The notes under the pieces are model-generated. The model saw nothing but the letters and a program-made list of their open reading frames with translations. It was not told the DNA's origin and did no database searches. Source: an uncultured Clostridia bacterium (lineage in GTDB: Bacteria; Bacillota; Clostridia; Oscillospirales; Ruminococcaceae). Taken from it: a DNA stretch of 7,149 bases. Positions 1 through 6,418 of the stretch are shown here, in pieces; position 1 is the stretch's first letter; each line of letters opens with the position of its first letter. The stretch lies in NCBI GenBank assembly GCA_947175045.1, contig CAMWLH010000099.1:1-7149 (forward strand), written 5' to 3'. The position numbers were made by a program, and so were the translations under genes.

Positions 1-1
1 G

Positions 2-181
2 GGTACGGGAAAGCTGCTGCTGGCGGACTACGCGGAAAAGGATTTCACAGCCGGTGACGTGGTTCGGTTTGCGGACAAGGACGTTCACGGACTGCTTAAC
101 GACGGCGATACGGAGTTTGTGTATATTTCGGTGACCGCTCCGCCTATTGATTTCGGGTATGCCTATAAGGACAGGAGATAA
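2..181 (+). CDS. Cupin-domain protein, C-terminal 59 residues (5' end outside window)
   Basis: An open frame runs in from the left edge and stops at TAA (179-181). The visible tail has the second half of a cupin beta-barrel: a short glycine-rich strand, then FTAGDVVRFADKDVHG, which matches the second conserved cupin motif (G-D-x(n)-P/A-x(n)-H) with the metal-ligand-type His, then LLNDGD, and a last strand ending in VTAPPIDF. The order 'GD ... H ... N-x-G-D ... PP' is typical of small single-domain cupins that bind a metal or sugar/small ligand; the substrate cannot be told from this piece. GC content is high, like the genes after 1178 and unlike the methyltransferase that follows. No U-tract terminator is visible after the stop. 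Confident that it is coding and cupin-like; not of any specific function. Confidence 0.8.
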   Translation, partial: GTGKLLLADYAEKDFTAGDVVRFADKDVHGLLNDGDTEFVYISVTAPPIDFGYAYKDRR

Positions 182-219
182 ACTCCTTACGGACTTTTTA
201 TGAAACCGGGGAAAGAATA

Positions 220-272
220 TTAAGGTAACACCGCATAAACAGCCCTTCGGGCTTTGTACGGTATTGCCTTAA
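220..272. repeat. 53-nt imperfect palindrome / stem-loop, possible dispersed repeat
   Basis: Bases 220-245 pair with 249-272 around a TTC loop (246-248). The outer end is TTAAGG/CCTTAA (with T226-G266 next to it), the inner end is GCCC/GGGC. Only two mismatches (C229/A263 and C234/A258), two unpaired bases (C240, A241) and two G-T pairs interrupt about 22 paired positions. G-T pairs and few mismatches suggest a transcribed hairpin or a decaying mobile palindrome. It lies in the spacer between the cupin and methyltransferase genes, ending 24 nt before the GTG start. It is not an intrinsic terminator on the + strand, because it is followed by AAATCCCC rather than a T run. I infer a REP/MITE-like element, which needs other genomic copies to confirm. 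Confidence 0.6.
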
Positions 273-281
273 ATCCCCATC

Positions 282-290
282 GGGAAAGGA
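282..290 (+). promoter_or_regulatory. Ribosome binding site deciding the GTG start at 297
   Basis: GGGAAAGGA lies 6 nt before GTG 297. An in-frame GTG at 309 has no comparable site at the right distance, so 297 is preferred. Both starts keep the conserved N-terminal NIQGYLEYVHAPWG segment. Confidence 0.55.
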
Positions 291-296
291 AAGACT

Positions 297-1055
297 GTGG
301 GTGAAAAAGTGAATATTCAGGGATACCTAGAATATGTACATGCACCGTGGGGCAAATTGTTTTATAAATTAGCATGGCATAATATAGAATGCAGGGGCAA
401 AAAAATCCTTGATTTTGGAAGCGGTTTTGGATATACAGCAGATCATTTCGCTGAATGCAATAATGTAATTGCCGTTGAGCCGAACAAAGAAATGTTAAAA
501 CATCAATTTACCGATAATCGCTATGAGCAGATCATTGGCGGTATCGAGGCTATAAAAAATTTGCCGAGTCAATCTTTTGATGTGATCATTTGCCATAATG
601 TTATGGAATATCTGAATGACAGGGAAGAGCTGTTATGTGAATTTAACAGACTATTAAAAACGAACGGCTTTATTTCCGTTATTAAGCATAACAGAGCGGG
701 AAAAATAATGCAGAAAGCTGTGTTTGAATATGATATCGATGAGGCGTTGAAACTATTGGAAAACGGAAATGCGGAATCTGCTAATTTCGGAACGATAAAT
801 GAATATGATGATCACGAGTTAGAAGAATATTGTGGAGGTATGCTTAAAATACATAAAACTTATGGCTTGCGCATTTTTTATGCTTTACAGCGCAATGAGC
901 TGAAAATCGGAGATGAGTGGTTATCCAATATGTATGCTCTTGAATGCAGGGCAGAGGAAATTCCCGAATTCAGGGATATCGCATTTTTTCATCATATTAT
1001 TCTCCGACAGGGAACATATTCAAATACTCATATCGCTCACACAGTAAAGCAGTGA
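297..1055 (+). CDS. Class I SAM-dependent methyltransferase (Methyltransf_11-like), substrate unknown
   Basis: A 252-residue Rossmann-fold methyltransferase, probably cytoplasmic (no signal peptide or membrane segment). After an N-terminal helix region (NIQGYLEYVHAPWG, about residues 5-18), motif I is KILDFGSGFGYTADHF (about 36-51), the glycine-rich SAM loop. IAVEPNKEML (about 58-67) follows, its Glu being the usual ribose-hydroxyl ligand. FDVIICHNVMEYL (about 94-106) is motif IV/post-II, and the LLKTNGFISVIKHNRAG strand-turn is the motif V region. The C-terminal third (a Tyr/His-rich segment ending in FFHHIILRQ) is not generic and probably forms the substrate lid. I recognise the overall type as a Firmicutes family without an assigned substrate; small-molecule or tRNA methylation are both possible. 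Bases 301-660 are about 36% GC by hand count and rich in AAA, AAT and TTA codons, unlike neighbours above 50%, which suggests acquisition. The start is GTG with a good ribosome binding site. Confidence 0.85.
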   Translation: MGEKVNIQGYLEYVHAPWGKLFYKLAWHNIECRGKKILDFGSGFGYTADHFAECNNVIAVEPNKEMLKHQFTDNRYEQIIGGIEAIKNLPSQSFDVIICHNVMEYLNDREELLCEFNRLLKTNGFISVIKHNRAGKIMQKAVFEYDIDEALKLLENGNAESANFGTINEYDDHELEEYCGGMLKIHKTYGLRIFYALQRNELKIGDEWLSNMYALECRAEEIPEFRDIAFFHHIILRQGTYSNTHIAHTVKQ

Positions 1056-1083
1056 GCGAAAACAGCAACACATAGCCCACGCA

Positions 1084-1158
1084 GGAAAATTTTCCGCGAG
1101 AGCCCGTGAAAGCGGAGCGAATGCGGAGCTTTTGAGGGCGGGTCGCGGAAAATTTTTT
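1084..1158. repeat. Long stem-loop with perfect 14-nt arms before the ABC-F gene (attenuator/terminator or dispersed palindrome)
   Basis: AAAATTTTCCGCGA (1086-1099) is the exact reverse complement of TCGCGGAAAATTTT (1143-1156). The stem resumes inside with GCCC/GGGC (1102-1105/1136-1139) and AAAGC/GCTTT (1109-1113/1128-1132), closing on a loop that repeats GCGGAGC (1112-1118 and 1123-1129). The left arm lies within its own short palindrome GGAAAATTTTCC (1084-1095). The 3' arm ends in six T (1153-1158), so it could act as an intrinsic terminator for the methyltransferase unit or as an attenuator. The ABC-F ribosome binding site begins only 6 nt later. It is equally consistent with a mobile palindromic repeat. 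The hairpin itself is certain on paper; its role is inferred. Confidence 0.65.
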
Positions 1159-1163
1159 AAAAT

Positions 1164-1170
1164 AAGGAGA
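1164..1170 (+). promoter_or_regulatory. Strong ribosome binding site deciding the TTG start at 1178
   Basis: AAGGAGA lies 7 nt before TTG 1178. The next in-frame ATG is far inside the first ATPase domain, so TTG is the only start that keeps the whole ABC domain with its first beta strand (ITVSNVSVSFGG). Confidence 0.75.
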
Positions 1171-1177
1171 CAAAAAT

Positions 1178-2791
1178 TTGATAACAGTATCTAATGTAAG
1201 CGTCAGCTTCGGCGGACAGCTTTTATTCAAGGACGTGGAGCTGAAATTCACGTCGGGCAATTGTTACGGAGTAATAGGCGCGAACGGCGCGGGGAAATCC
1301 ACCTTTTTAAAGGTGCTCTGCGGCGAGCTTGAGCCGACAAAAGGCACGGTGTCCAAGCCCGAGGAGCTTCGCATGTCGGTACTTCGGCAGGATCACTACG
1401 CTTTTGACGAATACACCGTGCAGGACACGGTCATCATGGGAAACCGCCGCCTATATGATATTATACAGGAAAAGGACGCGCTTTACGCCAAGGAGGATTT
1501 CTCCGATGAGGACGGCGAGCGCGCGTCGGTGCTGGAGGGCGAATTCGCCGAGCTTAACGGCTGGGAGGCGGAAAGCGACGCTTCAAAGCTGATACAAGGT
1601 CTTGGGCTTCCCGAGGAAATTCTTTATCAGAAGATGGAGAGCCTTACGGGTAATGAAAAGGTAAAGGTGCTGCTGGCGCAGTGCCTGTTCGGAAATCCCG
1701 ATATTATCCTTATGGACGAGCCTACCAACCATCTCGACGTGGACGCTATCGCTTGGCTGGAGGATTTTCTCGCGGATTATTTCGGAACTGTAATCGTGGT
1801 GTCGCACGACCGCCATTTTCTGAATAATGTCTGCACTCATATCGTGGATATCGACTACGGAAAAATCAAGATGTACGTCGGCAATTACGAGTTCTGGTAT
1901 GAGTCCTCGCAGCTTATACAGCGCATGATAAAGCAGCAGAACAAGCGCGCCGAGGAAAAGATAAAGGAGCTTCAGAACTTCATAGCCCGCTTCTCCGCGA
2001 ACAAATCAAAATCAAAGCAGGCGACTTCGCGCCGCAAGCTGATTGACAAGCTGACGGTCGAAGAACTGCCCGCGTCCTCGCGTAAATACCCTTATATAGG
2101 CTTCGATGTTGAGCGCGAGGTTGGCAAGGATATCCTGCAGGTGTCGGGGCTGTCCAAAACGGTTGACGGGGTAAAGGTGCTTAACGATGTCAGCTTTACG
2201 GTCAACCGCGGCGACAAGATAGCTTTTGTGGGAGCGAACGAGATAGCCGTGACCACTCTGTTCCGCATACTCACCGAGGAGCTTCAGCCTGACGAGGGCA
2301 GCTTCAAATGGGGCAGCACCACCTCGGTAAGCTATTTCCCCAACGACAACAGCGCCTTTTTCAACGACTGCACCCTTTCAATAATCGACTGGATGCGTCA
2401 GTATTCCAAGGACGAGACCGAGAGCTATCTCCGCGGATTTCTCGGGAGAATGCTTTTCAGCGGCGACGACGTTTTCAAGCCCGTGAACGTTCTTTCGGGC
2501 GGCGAAAAGGTTCGCTGTATGTTCTCGCGCATGATGCTGTTCCAGAGCAACGTGCTGATACTCGACAGACCCACCAATCACCTCGATCTGGAGAGTATCA
2601 CGGCGGTAAATAACGGGCTTTCCGAGTTTAAGGGAAATATTCTCTTTGCCACCCACGACCATGAGATACTTGAAACTGCCGCCAACCGCATTATAGAGAT
2701 CACCGAAAACGGCTGTCTTGACAGGCAGGGCAGTTATGACGAGTTTATCGAGTGGCGCAAGGATAAGGTCGGAGGCTCCTTGATGCTTTGA
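1178..2791 (+). CDS. ABC-F family ATPase (YkpA/YbiT-like), two ABC domains, no membrane domain
   Basis: A 537-residue soluble protein of two fused ABC ATPase domains, the ABC-F layout. Members act on the ribosome (translation factors or antibiotic resistance by target protection) rather than in transport. Domain 1: Walker A GANGAGKST (34-42), signature LTGNEK (156-161, degenerate LSGGQ), Walker B with catalytic Glu ILMDEPTNHLD (177-187), H-switch His210. A charged helical linker (about 245-292, rich in K, R, E and Q) matches the interdomain tRNA-facing helices. Domain 2: the Walker A position reads GANEIAVTTL (352-361) with no Lys, signature LSGGEK (439-444) is intact, Walker B is ILDRPTNHLD (catalytic Glu replaced by Arg464), H-switch His493. 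From family knowledge, a degenerate second Walker A and first signature are usual in the YkpA-like branch, so this is not a broken gene. The TTG start has a strong ribosome binding site. It heads a tight gene run. An antibiotic-resistance role cannot be claimed. Confidence 0.93.
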   Translation: MITVSNVSVSFGGQLLFKDVELKFTSGNCYGVIGANGAGKSTFLKVLCGELEPTKGTVSKPEELRMSVLRQDHYAFDEYTVQDTVIMGNRRLYDIIQEKDALYAKEDFSDEDGERASVLEGEFAELNGWEAESDASKLIQGLGLPEEILYQKMESLTGNEKVKVLLAQCLFGNPDIILMDEPTNHLDVDAIAWLEDFLADYFGTVIVVSHDRHFLNNVCTHIVDIDYGKIKMYVGNYEFWYESSQLIQRMIKQQNKRAEEKIKELQNFIARFSANKSKSKQATSRRKLIDKLTVEELPASSRKYPYIGFDVEREVGKDILQVSGLSKTVDGVKVLNDVSFTVNRGDKIAFVGANEIAVTTLFRILTEELQPDEGSFKWGSTTSVSYFPNDNSAFFNDCTLSIIDWMRQYSKDETESYLRGFLGRMLFSGDDVFKPVNVLSGGEKVRCMFSRMMLFQSNVLILDRPTNHLDLESITAVNNGLSEFKGNILFATHDHEILETAANRIIEITENGCLDRQGSYDEFIEWRKDKVGGSLML

Positions 2792-2825
2792 TCGGATTAT
2801 CGCAAATTTTTATGGAGGAGAAGTT

Positions 2826-4160
2826 ATGCTTACGGTTGACGAGCGCGTTTACACGCTTTCTTATTTGTGGAAAGAAGCCGAATACAACTTCGCTTTCTGG
2901 GCGGAGCGCCACGAGCTCGACTGGGACGCGGAATATAAAAAATACCTTCCGCTTGTGATAAACGCGCGGAGCGACCTTGAGTATTATCTGCTGTTGATGA
3001 GATTCTACGCGCTGCTTCGCGACGGGCACACTGCGGTAACGCCGCCTTTTGCGCTGTTGGAGGGCAGAAACGTGCCGTTCGGCGTGGCGCGCGCGGAGGG
3101 GAAATTTCTCTTGTCGGCTGTTCCGTCGGAGCGCGAAGAGCTTCTGCTATCCGAAATAACTCATATACAAGGGCTGCCGATAGGGGAGTACATGGAAAAA
3201 TATGTGTATCCCTTTTACTGGCACGAGCTGCCCGAGAGCCTTTTCGCCTGCTATGACTGCATTGAGGCTTCCGTGATGTTCAATTTTGATGTCAACGAGC
3301 CGATAACCGTAACGGCGGATAAGGGAGAGTTTACCTTTAAAATGAGCGAGCCTGCGGAAACATTTTGGGCGGAGCTTTGTGTTAAAGCTCCCGAGCCGCT
3401 TGAAGAGCGCTTCCGCTCAGAAAGCCTTGTTATTTCTCTTACAAAAGACAATATCGCGGTGATAGAGATATTTGATTTCTATCACGCGGAAATTACAAGA
3501 GAGTTCGCGGAAAATATTGAGCTGTTAAAGGGCTGTACAAGCTATATTATTGATGTAAGGGGAAATTCGGGCGGTATGGGTGACCCGCCGCTTGAAATAG
3601 CGCGATATTTTATAAGCGGAAAATATTCCGTTAAGTCGGAGCAGAAAACTCCTGCTCACAGCGCGAAATATCACGCGCTCGAGCCCTATATCGACCGCGA
3701 AAATCCCGATCTCTCCGACCCATGGCAGCGTAAAATTTACGAGGTAGCTTCTCATACATATTATGAGAACCTCGCTGAAAACGGCGAAAAGGACGGATAT
3801 ATCGACTTTGACGAGAGGGAAACCGAACTGACCTCTCCCGCACTGATATTGACGAATCACCGCACCGCCTGCGCCGCGGAAAATTTTGTGTCATATTTTA
3901 AGCTCCCGGGCAGGGCGAAGATAGTCGGAACGACCACATTCGGCTCGGGTGCGGAGGCTATGATAAGGGAGCTGCCGCTCGGCGGGGAAATGCGGCTCGC
4001 GACCACCCGAGGCAAGCTCATAGACGGCAGCGAGTATGTAAATGTCGGAATTGCTCCCTATATCCCTGTTGAAAGAACCGCGGAGGATATTGCCAACGGA
4101 ACGGACAAGGTACTCATAAAGGCTCTGGAGCTTTTGCGCAAATCAAACAGGAAAGACTGA
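2826..4160 (+). CDS. S41-family (tricorn/C-terminal protease type) peptidase homologue with Cys at the nucleophile position
   Basis: A 444-residue protein, ATG start with GGAGGAG 5 nt upstream. The N-terminal helical region (about 1-75) ends in LLRDGHTAV, the S41 segment carrying the tricorn-type catalytic His (His68). A PDZ-like stretch follows (EITHIQGLPIGEYMEKY, about 110-130). The core has YIIDVRGNSGGMGD (about 240-253), the D-x-R-G-N-S/G-G-G oxyanion-region motif, then LILTNHRTACAAENF, where families read T-x-S-A-A-E. The nucleophile position is Cys349 (codon TGC 3870-3872). The Lys of Ser-Lys members (TFGKG) is Ser374 here (TTFGSG). The end has the usual GIAPYIPVERTAEDI, with Tyr where PDI is common. 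No signal peptide, so probably cytoplasmic, unlike secreted CtpA/Tsp. It may be a cysteine variant or an inactive homologue. It is 34 nt after the ABC-F gene and 6 nt before the exonuclease gene. Confidence 0.85.
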   Translation: MLTVDERVYTLSYLWKEAEYNFAFWAERHELDWDAEYKKYLPLVINARSDLEYYLLLMRFYALLRDGHTAVTPPFALLEGRNVPFGVARAEGKFLLSAVPSEREELLLSEITHIQGLPIGEYMEKYVYPFYWHELPESLFACYDCIEASVMFNFDVNEPITVTADKGEFTFKMSEPAETFWAELCVKAPEPLEERFRSESLVISLTKDNIAVIEIFDFYHAEITREFAENIELLKGCTSYIIDVRGNSGGMGDPPLEIARYFISGKYSVKSEQKTPAHSAKYHALEPYIDRENPDLSDPWQRKIYEVASHTYYENLAENGEKDGYIDFDERETELTSPALILTNHRTACAAENFVSYFKLPGRAKIVGTTTFGSGAEAMIRELPLGGEMRLATTRGKLIDGSEYVNVGIAPYIPVERTAEDIANGTDKVLIKALELLRKSNRKD

Positions 4161-4166
4161 AAAAAG

Positions 4167-5105
4167 ATGTATTACATTATAATGGACTTGGAATGGAATC
4201 AGCCGCTGACGCGGGAGCAGACGATACTGTCCCCCGTGCCGCTGCATGGAGAGATAATCCAGATAGGAGCGGTAAAGACCGACGAGAACTTTAATTTTAT
4301 TGAAAAGGTCAAAATAAGCGTCTGCCCTAAATACTATAAAATAATGAATCGCCATGTTGAGAAAATAACGGGGATAACCAGCACGCAGCTTACCTTCGGC
4401 GAGAGCTTCCCGCAGGCGTTCAAACGGCTTAAAATGTGGTGCGGCGAGGATTTTCGGTTCATCACATGGGGCTTTGACGATATCGCAATGCTTTCCGATA
4501 ATCTGGCTGTACACGGTCTGGATACCGAATTTGGCAAGGATTATATAAATCTCCAACTGATTTATAATAAGCAGGTCGACGGTGAGCGAAAGCAGTGGTC
4601 GCTGTCCGACGCGGCGGAGCGGCTGGAGATACCTATGGAAGCAAAGGCTCACGATGCGCTGAACGACGCGTTGTTTACCTTTGAAGTGTGCAAAAAACTG
4701 GATATGGTAAAGGGTATCGCGGAGTACGCCCAGATGCCGAATCCCGTCAGAACCGTGCTGCGGAAGGATATCATAAAAAATGTCGCGAATATGAGAAAGT
4801 GCTTCGAGGACGTTCGCGTAAGGGACTGCAAATGCCCGAAATGCGATAATATCCTTGTTTCGGGAGAGTGGTTATTCAGCGGCGGCGGTAAAAAGAGCAC
4901 CGTTGCGGCTTGTCCCGAGCACGGGGATTTTTTCATAAAAATATCCTGCGGAAAGGTGTCCGAGGATAACTGGACGCTGAGCCGGACAGTCTATGAAGCC
5001 GACGAGGAGACCGTGCAGAGCTATCAAAAAAAGCTTTTGAAGCAGCAGGAGCGGCTTAAAAAGCGCGGAACGGAGAAGAAAAATGATAAAAACAATAATG
5101 TTTGA
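4167..5105 (+). CDS. DEDDh 3'-5' exonuclease (RNase T/epsilon/KapD-like) with C-terminal Cys cluster
   Basis: A 312-residue cytoplasmic protein. All five DEDDh catalytic residues can be read: Asp7 and Glu9 in MDLEW (Exo I), Asp105 in TWGFDDIAML (Exo II), His162 and Asp167 in HDALNDA (Exo III, the His-x4-Asp form). These coordinate two metal ions for 3'-5' removal of nucleotides. The fold resembles Firmicutes KapD-type and other RNase T-superfamily exonucleases, so an RNA or small single-stranded substrate is plausible, but the sequence does not settle it. After the exonuclease domain (about 1-180), residues 221-261 carry Cys221, Cys223, Cys226, Cys249, His252 and Cys261 (CKCPKC ... CPEH ... 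C), a likely small zinc-binding module. The tail is highly charged (Lys/Glu/Gln coiled-coil-like). The ribosome binding site is weak; the start is 6 nt after the preceding stop, suggesting translational coupling. Its 3' end overlaps the next gene by 23 nt. Confidence 0.9.
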   Translation: MYYIIMDLEWNQPLTREQTILSPVPLHGEIIQIGAVKTDENFNFIEKVKISVCPKYYKIMNRHVEKITGITSTQLTFGESFPQAFKRLKMWCGEDFRFITWGFDDIAMLSDNLAVHGLDTEFGKDYINLQLIYNKQVDGERKQWSLSDAAERLEIPMEAKAHDALNDALFTFEVCKKLDMVKGIAEYAQMPNPVRTVLRKDIIKNVANMRKCFEDVRVRDCKCPKCDNILVSGEWLFSGGGKKSTVAACPEHGDFFIKISCGKVSEDNWTLSRTVYEADEETVQSYQKKLLKQQERLKKRGTEKKNDKNNNV

Positions 5106-5799
5106 CCTTGACGGAACGCTGCTCCCATTTGAGCAGGAGGATTTCGTGAACGTTTATTTCGCGGAGCTGTGCAAAAAGCTCGCGCCGCTCGGCTATGAGC
5201 CGAAGCCTACCGTTAAAGCGGTATGGGCGGGCACGGCGGCGATGATAAAGAACGACGGGAGCCGCGTAAACTCGGAGGCGTTCTGGGAGACTTTCTGCGC
5301 TCTCAATGAAGGAAAGCCCGACGCAAAGCCGCTTTGCGACAGGTTTTACACCGAGGAGTTTGACAAAGCAAAAGTTAGTCTGAAATACATACCCGACCAT
5401 AAGCCCATGGTTGAGCGTCTGAAAGCGGCGGGTCTGCGTCTTGTGCTGGCTACGAACCCGATTTTCCCGCTTGACGGAGTGCGCACAAGAATGAAGTGGG
5501 TTAATTTGTGCGAATCGGATTTTGAGCTTGTCACTCATTACGACAACAGCAGCTTCTGCAAGCCCAATCAGGGGTATTATAAGGAAATATTGTCAAAGGT
5601 CGGAGCCGCTCCCGAGGAGTGTATTATGATAGGAAACAGCGTTCCCGAGGATATGTGCGCGGCGGCGCTGGAGATTACAACATTTCTTATTGACGAATTT
5701 GCCGAAAATCCCGAAAATGCGGATATCTCACAATTCAATCACGGTAATTTTGAGGACGCGGAGCGTTTTATCAGCGAAAAGTTGAAATCAACGGTCTGA
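5083..5799 (+). CDS. HAD-superfamily phosphatase with helical C1 cap, substrate unknown
   Basis: A 238-residue haloacid-dehalogenase-type hydrolase. Motif I is FDLDGTLL, with nucleophile Asp8 and general acid/base Asp10. A helical cap inserted after motif I (about 17-90) marks the C1 (YjjG/YigB/phosphoglycolate-phosphatase-like) group. Motif II is Thr124 in LATNPIFP, motif III is Lys160 in CKPNQGYY. Motif IV reads MIGNSVPEDM, with Asn185 in place of the usual first Asp of G-D-x4-D and Asp190 retained as the Mg2+ ligand. It probably removes phosphate from a small metabolite (nucleotide, sugar phosphate or FMN class); the substrate cannot be assigned. The ATG lies inside the end of the exonuclease gene (23-nt overlap, different frame), with GGAGAAG upstream as ribosome binding site, so the two are probably translationally coupled. 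Confidence 0.9.
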   Translation: MIKTIMFDLDGTLLPFEQEDFVNVYFAELCKKLAPLGYEPKPTVKAVWAGTAAMIKNDGSRVNSEAFWETFCALNEGKPDAKPLCDRFYTEEFDKAKVSLKYIPDHKPMVERLKAAGLRLVLATNPIFPLDGVRTRMKWVNLCESDFELVTHYDNSSFCKPNQGYYKEILSKVGAAPEECIMIGNSVPEDMCAAALEITTFLIDEFAENPENADISQFNHGNFEDAERFISEKLKSTV

Positions 5800-5820
5800 T
5801 TTGCGATAGAGAGGTAAGTC

Positions 5821-6414
5821 ATGGAAAGAGCGGATTTTGAAGTGCCGGTAAAATCGCCGCTTCCATATTTTGCGGCGCTGCTTTCGGCTGCGGCGTTATT
5901 TTTCGCGACGTTTCTTATATTTTCCGAGCCAAATACGGATATTGCCCACATCGCAGTACCTCCCGAAAATATTACATATACATATGACCTGTTTTTCCGC
6001 TATTCGGATGGGATACCGTTTTACGATGCCTGTTTCCTGTTTACTTATGCGGCGCTTGCGGTTCTTTGTTTTATTCCCGCGGCTAAAAAACGACCTCTTA
6101 TTTTTGCGGTTCCTTTTTTGAGCCATGTTATCTCCGCTTCCGCACACGGCATTGAAGTGTACAAAAAATTGATTGATGCGTCAGCAATTATTTTCTTGAT
6201 TTTTGCCGCACTGTTTGCTTTGACCGTGGCGGGAATGATACGGGTAAAATATGTCGCGGGAATACTGTTTGCGGTTATCGCGCTGATCTGTGCGGTACCG
6301 ACCCTTTTCCATAAAATCAGCATAACGGTAGTATGCGACGATATCCCTATGATAGCTTTTTTCGCGGCATACGCGCTGATATGCTTTTCATTTAAAGACA
6401 GATCAAAGGAGTAA
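5821..6414 (+). CDS. Six-helix integral membrane protein of unknown function
   Basis: I do not recognise this 197-residue family. Six hydrophobic segments can be read at about residues 15-34, 68-86, 92-108, 119-139, 143-161 and 174-190. With positive residues at the short N-terminus, at 88-90 (KKR) and near 141-143, both termini are probably cytoplasmic. The largest loop (about 35-67), outside the membrane in this model, is rich in aromatic and acidic residues (ITYTYDLFFRY). No transporter signature, catalytic motif or cleavable signal peptide is evident. AGAGGT 6 nt before the ATG is the ribosome binding site. It follows the HAD gene by 21 nt and precedes the GNAT gene by 4 nt, so it is probably co-transcribed. 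A sensor, small transporter subunit or orphan membrane protein are all possible. Confidence 0.75.
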   Translation: MERADFEVPVKSPLPYFAALLSAAALFFATFLIFSEPNTDIAHIAVPPENITYTYDLFFRYSDGIPFYDACFLFTYAALAVLCFIPAAKKRPLIFAVPFLSHVISASAHGIEVYKKLIDASAIIFLIFAALFALTVAGMIRVKYVAGILFAVIALICAVPTLFHKISITVVCDDIPMIAFFAAYALICFSFKDRSKE

Positions 6415-6418
6415 ACCT

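Noticed and set aside
226..238. Short stretch resembling the 'ACCGCATAA' segment of 16S rRNA
   Set aside because: The match is only about nine bases and is explained by the palindrome; no other rRNA sequence surrounds it.
220..272. Palindrome as rho-independent terminator of the cupin gene
   Set aside because: The + strand sequence after the stem is AAATCCCC, with no T run.
997..1260. Minus-strand open frame spanning the hairpin before the ABC-F gene
   Set aside because: It crosses two coding ends and a palindrome; no protein-like composition or recognisable motif.
2231..2260. Second Walker A of the ABC-F protein looks broken (frameshift or pseudogene?)
   Set aside because: The frame continues intact into a normal signature, Walker B region and H-switch. 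Loss of this Walker A is usual in the YkpA-like branch.
4143..4652. Long minus-strand open frame (169 codons) opposite the exonuclease gene
   Set aside because: It lies antisense to a gene with all five catalytic motifs; the minus-strand translation shows no domain pattern and no upstream ribosome binding site was evident. It is a shadow of codon bias.
5056..5538. Minus-strand open frame (160 codons) opposite the HAD gene
   Set aside because: It is opposite a gene with clear HAD motifs I-III, and its translation shows no recognisable domain.
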